The notes under the pieces: model-generated
What the model was told of the DNA's origin: nothing
Seen by the model: the letters and a program-made list of their open reading frames with translations, nothing else
Database searches by the model: none
NCBI RefSeq assembly: GCF_900100665.1
Contig: NZ_FNCS01000001.1
Coordinates: 291,109 to 355,108 of the forward strand
Direction of reading: 5' to 3'
Origin: Pelagibacterium luteolum
GTDB lineage: Bacteria; Pseudomonadota; Alphaproteobacteria; Rhizobiales; Devosiaceae
DNA: 64,000 bases
Program-made: the position numbers and the translations under genes
In this document: in pieces, positions 36,376 to 45,689 of the stretch
Position numbering within the stretch: position 1 is the stretch's first letter
How the letters are laid out: each line of letters begins with the position of its first letter

Positions 36376-37512
36376 CTAAAGCAACCCCGCTTTGGCCAGA
36401 TCGCTCATCAATGCCCGCGAGCCATAGGTCCATGGCTGGCACTGTGTTGAATGGCGCACGGTATTGACCAGCGCCCCCAGCGTCTGCGTCGAAATCGTCA
36501 CGATATCCCCGAGCTTGTGGGTAAATCCTTTGCCCACACCGTCGCGATCCTGAACCGGCGCGAACATCGTCCCCAGATACAGCACCAGCCCGTCAGGATA
36601 TTGATGATGATCCCCGATCGCCGCCGCGACGAGACTTTCCGGCGTGCGCGAAATTTGGCTCATCGACGACGACCCATTGAGAACGAAACCGTCCTCGCCA
36701 CGAACCTCGAGCCCGATCTCCATCTCTTTCACGTTTTGAAGCGAAAACACGCCATCGAACAATCGGAGGAACGGCCCTAGCGCGGCGGACGCATTGTTGT
36801 CCTTGGCTTTGCCCAGCAGCAGCGCAGACCGCCCCTCGACGTCGCGCAGATTGACGTCATTGCCCAACGTCGCGCCCAGGATTCTGCCCTTGGACGAAAC
36901 CACCACAGCCACTTCCGGCTCGGGGTTGTTCCACGTCGAAATCGGATGCAAACCGACCTCAGCACCATGCCCGACACTCGCCATCGGCTGGCATTTGGTG
37001 AAGATTTCAGCGTCCGGCCCGATCCCCACTTCGAGATACTGGCTCCACACGCCCTTTTCGACAAGCTTGGCCTTGACCGCAATCGCCTGCTCCGAGCCGG
37101 GCACGAGTTGTGACAGATCCTCCCCGATCAGGTCGAGAATTTCCCCGCGCAAGTGATCGGCCCGCCCCGCATCGCCCTTGGCCTGCTCCTCGATTACCCG
37201 TTCGAGCAGGCTGACCACAAACGTCACTCCAGAGGCTTTTACCGCCTGCAGATCGACCGGCGAAAGCAATTCCACCCCTTCCGCCGTACCCGCCAGCACG
37301 GCGTCGAGTTCGGCAATGGCTTCGCCTTCTACCGCCTTCACATAGCCTGCTGGATCATCCATCTCGCAAATGTCGCGCACGGTCGGCGCGGCCCTGGCTG
37401 TGATGTCGAGAACCATGCCATCGCGCACCGTTACAACCCGCGGATATCCTCCCTCGGCCAGCCGCACACGGCCAAGGAAGATACCTTCATTGAAAATCTC
37501 CGATCCGCTCAT
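36376..37512 (-). CDS. FAH-family sugar-acid enzyme (2-keto-3-deoxy-pentonate dehydratase-like)
   Basis: A 378-residue protein of the fumarylacetoacetate hydrolase superfamily, longer than the simple hydrolases. EVGIGPDAEIFTKCQPMASVG and PEPEVAVVVSSKG carry the acidic metal ligands, and LGNDVNLRDVEGRSALLLGKAKDNNAS is shared by the longer FAH branch. Members of this branch in sugar-acid clusters remove water from 2-keto-3-deoxy-pentonates to give 2-oxoglutarate semialdehyde. Here it is last in an operon with a LacI regulator, a DenD-like dehydrogenase and an SDR. The ATG at 37512 has AGAGGA ahead; an ATG upstream at 37545 is less well placed. Confidence 0.75.
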   Translation of the reverse strand: MSGSEIFNEGIFLGRVRLAEGGYPRVVTVRDGMVLDITARAAPTVRDICEMDDPAGYVKAVEGEAIAELDAVLAGTAEGVELLSPVDLQAVKASGVTFVVSLLERVIEEQAKGDAGRADHLRGEILDLIGEDLSQLVPGSEQAIAVKAKLVEKGVWSQYLEVGIGPDAEIFTKCQPMASVGHGAEVGLHPISTWNNPEPEVAVVVSSKGRILGATLGNDVNLRDVEGRSALLLGKAKDNNASAALGPFLRLFDGVFSLQNVKEMEIGLEVRGEDGFVLNGSSSMSQISRTPESLVAAAIGDHHQYPDGLVLYLGTMFAPVQDRDGVGKGFTHKLGDIVTISTQTLGALVNTVRHSTQCQPWTYGSRALMSDLAKAGLL

Positions 37513-37554
37513 CCTATCCTCTTTCAAAATCTTGTTTTCAGACACGCTAACGCG

Positions 37555-38301
37555 TCAGCCCCGACCCACGAACGGCATCTGCGTTGCCATCACCGTCATG
37601 GTCAGCGTATTGGCCTCCAGCGGCAGCCCCGCCATATAGCTCACCGCCTTCGCAATATGCCCCGCATCGATCGTCGGCTCCACGGCGGTCGAACCATCCG
37701 CCTGCAACACCCCGCTCGCCATCCGCCGTGTCATCTCCGTGGACGCATTGCCGATATCGATCTGCCCCACTGCGATGTTAAATTCCCGCCCATCGAGGGC
37801 CGACGCCTTTGTCAGCCCGGTAATCGCGTGCTTGGTAGCCGCATAGGGCGACGATTGCGGGCGCGGGGTCGTGGCCGAAATCGACCCGTTATTGACAATC
37901 CGCCCGCCCTGCGGCGACTGCGCCTTGAACTGAGCAAACGCGAACTGAGTGCAGAAAAACGCCCCCGAAAGATTCGCCGCCACCACAGCGTTCCACTGGG
38001 CTTCGGTGATGTCCTCCAAAGACCCTGTCGGCGCGTTCATCCCCGCATTGTTGACCAGCAGATCGAGCCGTCCCCAATGCGCAACCACGGTTTCGAACGC
38101 CACTTTTACAGCCGCCCGGTCCCCGATATCCACCGGCACCGCCAGCGTTTTGTTGCCTTCCGCATCGATCTCTCTGGCACACTCTTCAAGCACCGCGCCC
38201 CGCCGCCCGAATAGTGCTACGGAAAACCCGTCGGCCAGCAGCGTCGTTGCTATGGCCTTGCCCACTCCGGTGCCGCCACCGGTCACGATAGCAATCTTCA
38301 T
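37555..38301 (-). CDS. SDR family oxidoreductase
   Basis: A 248-residue dehydrogenase: cofactor motif [13 protein letters not shown], Arg in [10 protein letters not shown] after strand 2 (NADP leaning), Ser in NNGSISA and catalytic YAATKHA. The C-terminus lacks the usual DGG ending and instead reads [18 protein letters not shown], as in a sub-branch of polyol or sugar dehydrogenases. It overlaps the stop of the DenD-like gene by ATGA and precedes the FAH-type gene. Confidence 0.83.
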   Translation of the reverse strand: MKIAIVTGGGTGVGKAIATTLLADGFSVALFGRRGAVLEECAREIDAEGNKTLAVPVDIGDRAAVKVAFETVVAHWGRLDLLVNNAGMNAPTGSLEDITEAQWNAVVAANLSGAFFCTQFAFAQFKAQSPQGGRIVNNGSISATTPRPQSSPYAATKHAITGLTKASALDGREFNIAVGQIDIGNASTEMTRRMASGVLQADGSTAVEPTIDAGHIAKAVSYMAGLPLEANTLTMTVMATQMPFVGRG

Positions 38302-39287
38302 TTCGGCAACTCCCCGCCCAATTCGTCCGCGATATGGATCGCGATGATTTCATCGAACGAGGATTCGGCTTTGAACCCCAGCGCGATGGCCCGCGACGCG
38401 TCGAAATCCTTGGCCCACCCATCAACCATCTCCGCCGTCATCGCATCGGGATCGCGCTTGATGAGCTTGACCGCATCATCTCCCGCCACTCGCCGCAAGG
38501 CTTCGATCTGCTCACCGACCGTCGCCGAAAGCCCCGGCATGTTGAGATTGCGCCGCGCGCCGAGCACCGACGTATCCATCTCCGCCGCATGGAGCAAAAA
38601 CCCGACCGCCGCGCGCGGGCTGGCGTGCCAGTGTCGCGCGTTTTCGCTGACCGGCAAAACGGCCTCTTTCCCCACCAGCGGCTCGCGCAGGATCGACGAA
38701 AAGAACCCCGACGCCGCCTTGTTGGGCTTGCCGGGCCGTATGCAGATGGTCGGTAGGCGAATGCCCACCCCGTCCAAAAACCCGCGCCGCGAATAATCCG
38801 AGAGTAGCAATTCCCCGATCGCCTTCTGCGTCCCATAGCTGGTGCGCGGCGTCTGGAAGAATTCGTCGCCGATCTTGTCGGGAAACGGCGCGCCGAACAC
38901 GGCGATCGAGGAGGTGAAGACGAAACGCGGGCAATAGGGTTCGCTCTTGCCCGCCTGCCGGATCGCCTCGAAGAGATACCGCGTCCCGTCGAGATTGATC
39001 GCGTAGCCCTTCTCGAAATCGAGCTCGGCTTCTCCCGAAACGATCGCGGCGAGATGAAAGATCACATGCGGCCGGCTCGCAATCAGCGTTTCAGCAACGC
39101 TCGGATCTGCAATATCGACGGCCCGCGTCACGACCTCGATACCGTCAGCTGCAACTGCAGCGGGCGCGATCACATCGACGAGTTCGATCCTTGCAATCGC
39201 CTCGCCGCGCAACATTCCATTCGCAACAAGCCCAGCCGTAAGCTTGCGCCCGACCATACCGGCGGCGCCGATAATCAAAATATTCAT
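38298..39287 (-). CDS. denD: D-erythronate dehydrogenase-like NAD-dependent epimerase/dehydratase-family enzyme
   Basis: A 329-residue extended SDR. The N-terminal [14 protein letters not shown] binds [13 protein letters not shown] has the catalytic Ser/Thr region and [12 protein letters not shown] the Tyr-x3-Lys. [23 protein letters not shown] is shared by DenD proteins, which oxidise D-erythronate at C2 or C3. In this cluster it could act on erythronate or a related aldonate. It starts two bases after the LacI stop and overlaps the SDR gene. Confidence 0.8.
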   Translation of the reverse strand: MNILIIGAAGMVGRKLTAGLVANGMLRGEAIARIELVDVIAPAAVAADGIEVVTRAVDIADPSVAETLIASRPHVIFHLAAIVSGEAELDFEKGYAINLDGTRYLFEAIRQAGKSEPYCPRFVFTSSIAVFGAPFPDKIGDEFFQTPRTSYGTQKAIGELLLSDYSRRGFLDGVGIRLPTICIRPGKPNKAASGFFSSILREPLVGKEAVLPVSENARHWHASPRAAVGFLLHAAEMDTSVLGARRNLNMPGLSATVGEQIEALRRVAGDDAVKLIKRDPDAMTAEMVDGWAKDFDASRAIALGFKAESSFDEIIAIHIADELGGELPK

Positions 39288-39289
39288 GT

Positions 39290-40342
39290 CTATATTCGGC
39301 CTCCCGGCCCTTTGTTCGGTTTGCGGTCCGTGCTTTGACGGGCCTTGAGTTCGTAGCCGACATCGACGACCGCCGGGTCGGGCCGCTCGCCGCGGCTTGC
39401 GGCAATGATCATCTCGATCGCCCGCCGGCCCATGTCGTAGCGGAGCGTGCGTATAGAGGAGATCGTGGGGGTGCTCACGGCTGTATATTCGAGGTCGTTA
39501 TACCCCATGATGCCGAACTGCTCGGGCACGCGGATCCGCCGCCTCTGACATTCGAACAGCGCACCCAGCGCCATGTCGTCATTGTTGCAAAAGACGGCAT
39601 CGGCGTCTGGCACCATAGCAAGGAAATCGGCGAACATTTCGCTCCCGCGCGACACCGATGAGGCCTGCGGCGAGGTGAGGATCAGCCGCTCGTCGTAAAG
39701 CCCCGCCGCCGCCATCACCTCGAGATAGCCGTCGAGCCGCCGCTGCGCGCGCGGGTCCATGCGCGCTCCGATGAACCCGATGCGCCGATAGCCCTTCTCG
39801 ATGAGGTGCCGGGCGGCCGCTCGTCCGCCCTCGCGATGATCGAACCCGATCATCATGTCGATAGGTTCGGGCCCGATATCCATGATCTGCACGACCGGAC
39901 ACCCCAGCCCCGACAGGATGGCGCGAGCGGTCTCGGACTGGTCGATCCCCGAAACGATCAGACCGGCCGGGCGCTGTGAGGCGAACACTTTGAGCAATTG
40001 TTCTTCCTTGCGCGCCGTATAACGCGAATTGCCGAGCTGGACCTGAAAGTCACTTCCCTCAATCGCCTCATAGACCCCGCGCAGCACGTCGGCGAAAACC
40101 AGATTAGTCACCGAGGGGATGATCACCCCGATCGTTGATGTCGTCGCCGAAGCCAGCGCCCGCGCGGCCTCGTTTGGGGCATAGCCCAACGCGTCCACAG
40201 CCGCCGATACCCGCGCTCGAACCTTCTCCGAAACGATATCGGGCGTGCGAAGCGCGCGCGACGCGGTGATAACGCTGACATCTGCTGCCGCAGCGACATC
40301 CTTTAGCGTTACAGCCTTGTACGTGCTGTACTTTTTACTCAT
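39290..40342 (-). CDS. LacI family transcriptional regulator (GntR-gluconate type)
   Basis: A 350-residue repressor. The DNA-binding head is VTLKDVAAAADVSVITASRALR, followed by PNEAARALASATTSTIGVIIPSV, then the sugar-binding core with FCNNDDMALGALFECQR and IMGYNDLEY. The ATG at 40342 has GAGGGAGAGG ahead; a TTG at 40354 lies on that site. It opens the minus-strand sugar-acid operon and is divergent from the TRAP genes, so it probably controls both through the palindrome at 40387-40405. Confidence 0.87.
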   Translation of the reverse strand: MSKKYSTYKAVTLKDVAAAADVSVITASRALRTPDIVSEKVRARVSAAVDALGYAPNEAARALASATTSTIGVIIPSVTNLVFADVLRGVYEAIEGSDFQVQLGNSRYTARKEEQLLKVFASQRPAGLIVSGIDQSETARAILSGLGCPVVQIMDIGPEPIDMMIGFDHREGGRAAARHLIEKGYRRIGFIGARMDPRAQRRLDGYLEVMAAAGLYDERLILTSPQASSVSRGSEMFADFLAMVPDADAVFCNNDDMALGALFECQRRRIRVPEQFGIMGYNDLEYTAVSTPTISSIRTLRYDMGRRAIEMIIAASRGERPDPAVVDVGYELKARQSTDRKPNKGPGGRI

Positions 40343-40381
40343 CCTCTCCCTCAAGCCCGCGCGTTGAATGATGGCAAGCCG

Positions 40382-40410
40382 TTGACAATGACATACGCTA
40401 TCATTTAAGC
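40382..40410. promoter_or_regulatory. Divergent promoter/operator between LacI gene and TRAP operon
   Basis: TTGACA at 40382-40387 is a good -35 box for the plus strand. It runs into AATGACATACGCTATCATT (40387-40405), an odd-length imperfect palindrome with six of nine pairs matched. This is where a LacI protein could block the TRAP promoter. No second copy was found by eye. Confidence 0.4.
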
Positions 40411-40507
40411 CTCTGTCCAGATCGATTGCGGAAACGAGGAAAACTGGTCCGCATTCGCGCTAATCGAGGTGGCGGCCCTGGCGCCCCACAAGTGGAGGAT
40501 ACCGGAC

Positions 40508-40558
40508 ATGCGCGTTCGCGCACTGCCCGACATTGCCGGAGCGCCCGGTCATGTCTAG
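40508..40558 (+). CDS. Possible leader peptide upstream of dctQ, 16 residues
   Basis: An ATG at 40508 with GGAGGA ahead opens a 16-codon frame ending in TAG at 40556-40558. Its last eight bases overlap the dctQ start at 40551 in another frame, so ribosomes ending here could re-initiate on dctQ. The peptide is rich in Arg, Ala and Pro and has no run of one amino acid that would suggest classic attenuation. Evidence is the ribosome site and overlap only. Confidence 0.4.
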   Translation: MRVRALPDIAGAPGHV

Positions 40559-41084
40559 GGCCATCAATGCAATCGTTAAAGTCGTTGAAGCTGTTCTCGC
40601 AGCGTTGCTCCTGGGCATGGTGATTATGGTGGCGACCAATGTGGTCCTCCGCTACGGCTTCAATCGCGGGCTGACTTTTTCCGAAGAGATGAGCCGATAC
40701 TTCTTTGTCTGGCTCACCTTCATCGGTGCGGTTCTCGCCTTCAAGGACAATGGCCACATCGGCGTGGAAACCCTGGTCAGCCGCTTCAATCGCACTGGCC
40801 GGCTGATCTGTATGGCGATCAGCAACGCGCTCATCTTGTTTGGAGCCAGCGTGTTCTTCTATGGCACCTGGATGCAGCACCCAATCAACGCCTCGATGAC
40901 GGCCGCGGTCGTCAACATGTCGATGATCTGGGTTTATGGCATCGGCTATTTCACATCCGTAGGCATTGGGCTGATCGCCCTTTACCGCCTCTTCGCAATC
41001 GTCACCGGACGGGTGTCTGAAGAAGAGATTGCGCGCTTTGCCGGAGACCCGGAAGTCGTCAAGCCTGAGGAGCGCGCCATATGA
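40551..41084 (+). CDS. dctQ: TRAP transporter small permease (DctQ)
   Basis: A 177-residue membrane protein with four helices, beginning with AINAIVKVVEAVLAALLLGMV-type hydrophobic sequence. NVVLRYGFNRGLTFSEEMSRYFFVWLTFIG in pieces is the DctQ hallmark (RY ... EE ... R). The ATG at 40551 has GGAG ten bases upstream; a TTG at 40533 is an alternative. It overlaps the large permease by ATGA. The sodium-driven transporter probably imports a sugar acid. Confidence 0.9.
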   Translation: MSRAINAIVKVVEAVLAALLLGMVIMVATNVVLRYGFNRGLTFSEEMSRYFFVWLTFIGAVLAFKDNGHIGVETLVSRFNRTGRLICMAISNALILFGASVFFYGTWMQHPINASMTAAVVNMSMIWVYGIGYFTSVGIGLIALYRLFAIVTGRVSEEEIARFAGDPEVVKPEERAI

Positions 41085-42358
41085 TTATCTTGGTTTTCCT
41101 GGGGTCGCTATTTTCGACCCTAGCCATCGGCGTTCCGGTTGCGTTTGCGCTGCTGACCACCGGTATAGTGCTCATGACGTTCATGGGCATGTTCAACCCT
41201 CAGATCATCGCCCAGCAGATGGTCACGGGAGCCAACACGTTCACGCTTCTCGCCATCCCCTTCTTTCTTTTGGCCGGCGAGCTGATGAACGCAGGCGGGC
41301 TTTCGCGCCGCATCGTCCATTTCGCTGTGACTTGCGTAGGCCACATTCGGGGCGGGCTTGGCTACGTCGCCGTCATGGCCGCTGTGATCATGGCGTCGAT
41401 GTCTGGTTCAGCCGCAGCGGATTCCGCGGCTCTCGCCGCCATTCTCGTCCCCATGATGCGTGATGCGGGCTATAACGTGCCTCGGGCTGCAGGCCTTATG
41501 GCTGCCGGCGGCATCGTTGCGCCCGTCATTCCCCCTTCGCTCGCCTATATCATCTTCGGCGTTGCCGCCAACGTCTCGATTACCGGTCTGTTCCTGGGCG
41601 GCATCGTACCTGGCCTGATGATGGCCATTGCCCTTGCGGTTATGTGGGGCATTACGGCGCGAAACGAAAAAGTCGATACTCTGCCCAAGAGCTCGGGTGG
41701 CGAACGCCTCAAGGCTGCCGGCGCAGCCGTCTGGGCCCTTTTCATGCCCGTCATCATCCTTGCGGGCATCCGGTTCGGCCTCTTCACGCCAACCGAAGCC
41801 GCCGTGGTGGCCGCCGTTTACGCTCTGTTTGTCGGTGGTGTCGTCTACCGCGAACTCACCTGGGCAAGCCTTTATCGCGTGTTCGTCAACGCGGCCAAGA
41901 CGACATCCATCGTCATGTTCCTCGTCGCTGCTGCGCTGGTTACGTCCTGGCTCATCACATCGGCCAATATTCCAAACCAGCTCGTGGGCCTTGTCGAACC
42001 GTTTATCGACAATCCCAAGCTCTTGATGTTCTGCATCGTGCTGCTGTTGCTTGTCGTAGGGATGGTGCTCGATCTGGCGCCCACCATTCTGATTTTCGGT
42101 CCGGTACTCATGCCCATGATAAGGGCTGCCGAGATCGATCCTGTATATTTCGGCATCATCTTTGTGATGACCACCTGTATCTCGCTGATCACACCGCCTG
42201 TCGGCGTCGTGCTCAACGTGGTCAGCGGGGTCTCCAAGGTGCCCATGGGCAAGGTGGTTTACGGCGTCCTGCCGTTCATCCTCTCCCAGGTCGTCGTCTT
42301 GATGCTGCTGGTACTGTTCCCCGAAATCGTCCTGGCGCCGCTCAACTGGCTGCGCTGA
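41081..42358 (+). CDS. dctM: TRAP transporter large permease (DctM)
   Basis: A 425-residue protein with 12 or so helices. Signatures: AIPFFLLAGELMNAGGLSRRI near residues 63-84, MASMSGSAAADSAALAAILVPMM, and GIVAPVIPPSLAYIIFG, all typical of the DctM/SiaM family, plus the C-terminal TPPVGVVLNVVSGVS. It is coupled to dctQ by ATGA. It forms the sodium-dependent transport channel with DctQ. Confidence 0.93.
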   Translation: MIILVFLGSLFSTLAIGVPVAFALLTTGIVLMTFMGMFNPQIIAQQMVTGANTFTLLAIPFFLLAGELMNAGGLSRRIVHFAVTCVGHIRGGLGYVAVMAAVIMASMSGSAAADSAALAAILVPMMRDAGYNVPRAAGLMAAGGIVAPVIPPSLAYIIFGVAANVSITGLFLGGIVPGLMMAIALAVMWGITARNEKVDTLPKSSGGERLKAAGAAVWALFMPVIILAGIRFGLFTPTEAAVVAAVYALFVGGVVYRELTWASLYRVFVNAAKTTSIVMFLVAAALVTSWLITSANIPNQLVGLVEPFIDNPKLLMFCIVLLLLVVGMVLDLAPTILIFGPVLMPMIRAAEIDPVYFGIIFVMTTCISLITPPVGVVLNVVSGVSKVPMGKVVYGVLPFILSQVVVLMLLVLFPEIVLAPLNWLR

Positions 42359-42407
42359 TGCGATCTAAAACCAACCAAGACAAACCAAAACTCTGGAGGA
42401 GAAATCC

Positions 42408-43415
42408 ATGAAGACCTTTGTAACGACCTCGATGGCTGCCGTGTTGGCCATGGGCGTGGCCCTGCCCGCTCATGCCCAGTTCAACGATCGTACCATCCGC
42501 ATTGCCAACGGCATTGCCGAAGATCACCCTGTCGCTGACGGCGTCGATGTGTTCACTCAGTGTGTCGATGAAACCTCGGGCGGCGCCTGGACAGTCAACG
42601 CCTTCTGGTCCTCGGCCCTTGGTGACGATCTGCAGTCGACTCAGTCTCTGCGGTCGGGTACGCTCGAAATGGTTGTTACCTCGACCTCACCACTGGTCGC
42701 CATCGAGCCCGCGCTCGGCGTTTTCGACCTACCCTTCCTGATCTCGAGCGACGAAGAAGCAGACGCGCTTCTCGATGGTGAGTTCGGTCAGTACATCGCC
42801 GACATGATGCCTGCCGTTGGTCTGGTGAACCTCTCCTGGTGGGAAAACGGTTTCCGTAACTTGTCCAACTCGGTCCGTCCCGTCGAAACCCTGGCCGATT
42901 TCGAGGGCATGCGCGTCCGCGTCATGCAGAACAATATCTTCCTCGACACCTTCCAGACGCTTGGGACGAATGCGACGCCCATGGCGTTCGGTGAAGTGTT
43001 CACCGCACTGGAAACCGGTGCCATCGACGCTCAGGAAAACCCTTATGTGACGATCGACACCTCGCGCTTTTTCGAAGTGCAGGATTACGTGTCCAACACC
43101 CGTCACGCCTATACACCGTTCATGGTGCTGTTCTCGGGCCCGATCTTTAACACGCTGTCGGAAGAAGAGCAGCAGATGCTGTTCGATTGCGCGGCTGAGG
43201 GTCAGCCGGTGCAGCGTGCAGCAAGCCGCGCTTTGTCCGAGGAGTCGCTTCAGCGCATCATCGACGCTGGCCTTGAAGTCAACGACATCTCGCCCGAGGC
43301 AATGGCCGAAATCCGCGAAGCTGTTGCCGGTGTTTACGAGCGCAGCGCCGAGTCCATCGGGGCCGAAGTGATCGAACGCGCGCAAGCCGAGCTCGCCGCC
43401 ATCCGCGGCGAATAA
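42408..43415 (+). CDS. dctP: TRAP transporter substrate-binding protein (DctP)
   Basis: A 335-residue periplasmic protein with a signal peptide ending at PAHA (about residue 23). The family's conserved Arg site appears in DFEGMRVRVMQNNIFLDTFQTLG, and the helix region GEVFTALETGAIDAQENPY is diagnostic. GGAGGAG precedes the start. Its ligand is probably a sugar acid such as an aldonate or aldarate, inferred from the dehydratases downstream. A strong terminator follows. Confidence 0.92.
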   Translation: MKTFVTTSMAAVLAMGVALPAHAQFNDRTIRIANGIAEDHPVADGVDVFTQCVDETSGGAWTVNAFWSSALGDDLQSTQSLRSGTLEMVVTSTSPLVAIEPALGVFDLPFLISSDEEADALLDGEFGQYIADMMPAVGLVNLSWWENGFRNLSNSVRPVETLADFEGMRVRVMQNNIFLDTFQTLGTNATPMAFGEVFTALETGAIDAQENPYVTIDTSRFFEVQDYVSNTRHAYTPFMVLFSGPIFNTLSEEEQQMLFDCAAEGQPVQRAASRALSEESLQRIIDAGLEVNDISPEAMAEIREAVAGVYERSAESIGAEVIERAQAELAAIRGE

Positions 43416-43437
43416 TCGGCACCCGTTCGACGAGATA

Positions 43438-43467
43438 GGGCGGGGCTACCACGGCCCCGCCCTTTTC
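43438..43467 (+). terminator. Rho-independent terminator after dctP
   Basis: GGGCGGGGC (43438-43446) pairs perfectly with GCCCCGCCC (43454-43462) around a seven-base loop and runs into TTTTC. This is the clearest terminator in the window and ends the TRAP operon. Confidence 0.9.
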
Positions 43468-43499
43468 TTGCAAGACGACTGACAAACCCATCCCCGTCC

Positions 43500-43519
43500 T
43501 CCCGGGCTTGTTCCCGGGA
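43500..43519. repeat. Palindromic intergenic repeat copy 1 (TCCCGGG...CCCGGGA)
   Basis: TCCCGGG pairs with CCCGGGA around CTTGTT, inside a longer GTCCTCCCGGGCTTGTTCCC context typical of small palindromic elements of Hyphomicrobiales. It sits between the TRAP terminator and the start of the enolase-family gene. A diverged copy lies at 47529-47551. Confidence 0.6.
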
Positions 43520-43562
43520 TGCAGTGCGGCGCACGCTGAACCACCACCGCCCGGATTGCCCC

Positions 43563-44774
43563 ATGAAGATCACCTCAGTCGAAACCCTTCGCCTCGGCCA
43601 GTTCGGCAACGTAGTGTGGGTCCTGATCAAGACCGATGAAGGCATCACGGGCCTTGGCGAAACTTTTCTGGGCGCCGCCGCCGTCGAAGCCTATATCCAT
43701 GAAACCGTTGCCCCCAAACTCGTCGGTCGCGATCCCCTCCAGATCGAAGCCATCAACCGTGACCTGCTCGGCTATCTCGGCTGGCGCGGAGCAGGTGTGG
43801 AAACGCGCGGCAATTCGGCCGTCGACATCGCGCTCTGGGACATTTTCGGCAAGGCGCTCGGCGTCCCCGTTTCGGTGGCGCTCGGCGGGAAGTCCCGTGA
43901 CACCATCCGCACCTACAACACCTGCGCCGGCTATGCCTATATCCGCGACAGCCGCGCCCAGTCGGTCGACAATTGGGGACTTAATGCAAAGCCCGTTGGC
44001 CCCTATGAAGACCTCGACGCCTTTTTGAACCGCGCCGACGAACTCGCTCTCTCGCTTTTGGACGAGGGCATCACCGGCATGAAGATCTGGCCCTTCGACA
44101 TCGCCGCCGAGCGCACGCACGGGCTTGACATAACGGCCGAAGAACTCAAAACCGCCCTTGAACCCTTCGAAAAAATCCGGAAAGCCGTCGGCGACAAAAT
44201 GGACATCATGGTCGAGTTCCACTCGCTCTGGCGTCTTCCCGCCGCCCAGCGCATCGCGCGGGCGCTGAAATCCTACGACACCTATTGGCACGAAGATGCG
44301 GTCCGCATGGACAGCCTCGAAACACTTAAAGCCTATGCCCCGCACACCAACGCTATGATCTGCGCGTCTGAAACGCTGGCTTACCCCCACGCCTTCCGCG
44401 ACTATCTCGCCACCGGCGTCGCCGGCGTCGCCATGCTCGACCTCTCATGGTGTGGAGGCATTTCCGAAGCCCGCAAGATCGCCGGCATGGCCGAAGCCCA
44501 TCAGATCCCCGTGGCACCGCACGATTGCACCGGACCGGTCGTCTTCATGGCCTCCTGCCAGTTCTCGCTCCACGCCCGCAACGCGCTTATCCAGGAATCG
44601 GTCCGCGCGCTTTATACGGGCTGGTACACCGAAGTGGTTACCGCGCTCCCCATCGTCAAAAACGGCCAGATTTCCCTGCCCGACACCCCCGGCCTTGGCA
44701 TCGAACTCTTGCCCGAACTCTTTGAGCGCGATGACGCCGTCCACCGCCGCTCCAACGCCGATGGAGAACTCTAG
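43563..44774 (+). CDS. Mandelate racemase/muconate lactonising enzyme family sugar-acid dehydratase
   Basis: A 403-residue enolase-superfamily enzyme. Metal ligands appear as Glu in DIMVEFHSLW (followed by a catalytic His two residues on, as in galactonate and mannonate dehydratases), HED in TYWHEDAV and Glu in MICASETLAYP. The end-of-barrel His is in VAPHDCTGPVV. This favours an aldonate dehydratase over a racemase. The ATG at 43563 opens the core sequence; 13 further codons upstream lie in the repeat. The stop directly abuts the next start. Confidence 0.85.
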   Translation: MKITSVETLRLGQFGNVVWVLIKTDEGITGLGETFLGAAAVEAYIHETVAPKLVGRDPLQIEAINRDLLGYLGWRGAGVETRGNSAVDIALWDIFGKALGVPVSVALGGKSRDTIRTYNTCAGYAYIRDSRAQSVDNWGLNAKPVGPYEDLDAFLNRADELALSLLDEGITGMKIWPFDIAAERTHGLDITAEELKTALEPFEKIRKAVGDKMDIMVEFHSLWRLPAAQRIARALKSYDTYWHEDAVRMDSLETLKAYAPHTNAMICASETLAYPHAFRDYLATGVAGVAMLDLSWCGGISEARKIAGMAEAHQIPVAPHDCTGPVVFMASCQFSLHARNALIQESVRALYTGWYTEVVTALPIVKNGQISLPDTPGLGIELLPELFERDDAVHRRSNADGEL

Positions 44775-45689
44775 ATGAGCGGACTGAGTGCACTCAAAAC
44801 CATGTCGCCCACTCGAATGGGCGTTCTGGTCATGCTGCTCGCGATGTTCCTGTTTTCGCTAAACGACGCCATGGGCAAATATCTGGTCGGCTCCTATTCG
44901 GTGGGTCAGGTTCTTTTGCTGCGCTCCGCCGTCGCCCTCGTCATCCTCCTGCCCTTCCTCTTCAAATCCGGCCTCACCCCGATCATCAACGCCGACCGGC
45001 CCATGCTGCAATTTGCCCGCGTGGTGTTCTCGACCGCCGAAGTCTTCTGCTTTTACTGGGCCGTCTATTACCTGCCGCTTGCTGACGTGATGACTTATTG
45101 GCTGGCCGCGCCCATCTATGTCGCCGCCATGTCGCCCTTCCTGCTAAAGGAAAAGGTCGGCCCCGTCCGCTGGGCCGCCATCGCCATCGGCTTTATCGGC
45201 GTCCTCATCGCGCTGACCCCCTCGGGTGAAATCAACCCCCTCGCCATCGTCGTCTCGGTCATCGGTACCCTGGCCTTTGCCCTGATGGTCGTCACCGGAC
45301 GCACCCTGCGCGGCACGCCGGACACGACGCTGGTCTTCTTCCAGATCGTCGGCGCGCTCATCGCCGGCCTCGTCCTCGCGCCGTTCGCCTGGGTCACACC
45401 GACGCCCATCGATTTCGCCCTCCTCGGCACCCTCGGTGTCGTCGCCATGCTGGCCCATATCTGCGTCAACCGTGCCGTGAAACTCGCCGATGCCGCGACC
45501 GTGGCACCGTTGCAATACACGCTCCTGCCATGGGCCATCATTTTGGGCTATTTGTTTTTCGGCGACCTGCCCCGCCCGATGATGCTTTTGGGCGCAGCCA
45601 TCATCATCGCTTCGGGCTTTATCATTTTCCTGCGTGAAAACCGCGCCAAACGCGACATCGCGCTCAGCGGCAAGGGAGAAATTCCGTGA
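44775..45689 (+). CDS. DMT superfamily (EamA-type) transporter
   Basis: A 304-residue protein with ten helices in two EamA repeats (about residues 15-145 and 160-290). [17 protein letters not shown] opens repeat one, and the second repeat ends [29 protein letters not shown] permeases often export or import small metabolites. It sits between two dehydratase genes with no gap on the left and a GTGA overlap on the right, so it likely moves a pathway substrate or relieves product excess. Confidence 0.87.
   Translation: MSGLSALKTMSPTRMGVLVMLLAMFLFSLNDAMGKYLVGSYSVGQVLLLRSAVALVILLPFLFKSGLTPIINADRPMLQFARVVFSTAEVFCFYWAVYYLPLADVMTYWLAAPIYVAAMSPFLLKEKVGPVRWAAIAIGFIGVLIALTPSGEINPLAIVVSVIGTLAFALMVVTGRTLRGTPDTTLVFFQIVGALIAGLVLAPFAWVTPTPIDFALLGTLGVVAMLAHICVNRAVKLADAATVAPLQYTLLPWAIILGYLFFGDLPRPMMLLGAAIIIASGFIIFLRENRAKRDIALSGKGEIP

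Noticed and set aside
37153..38214. 353-codon plus-strand frame over the FAH-type and SDR genes
   Set aside because: Same antisense composition; real enzymes on the other strand.
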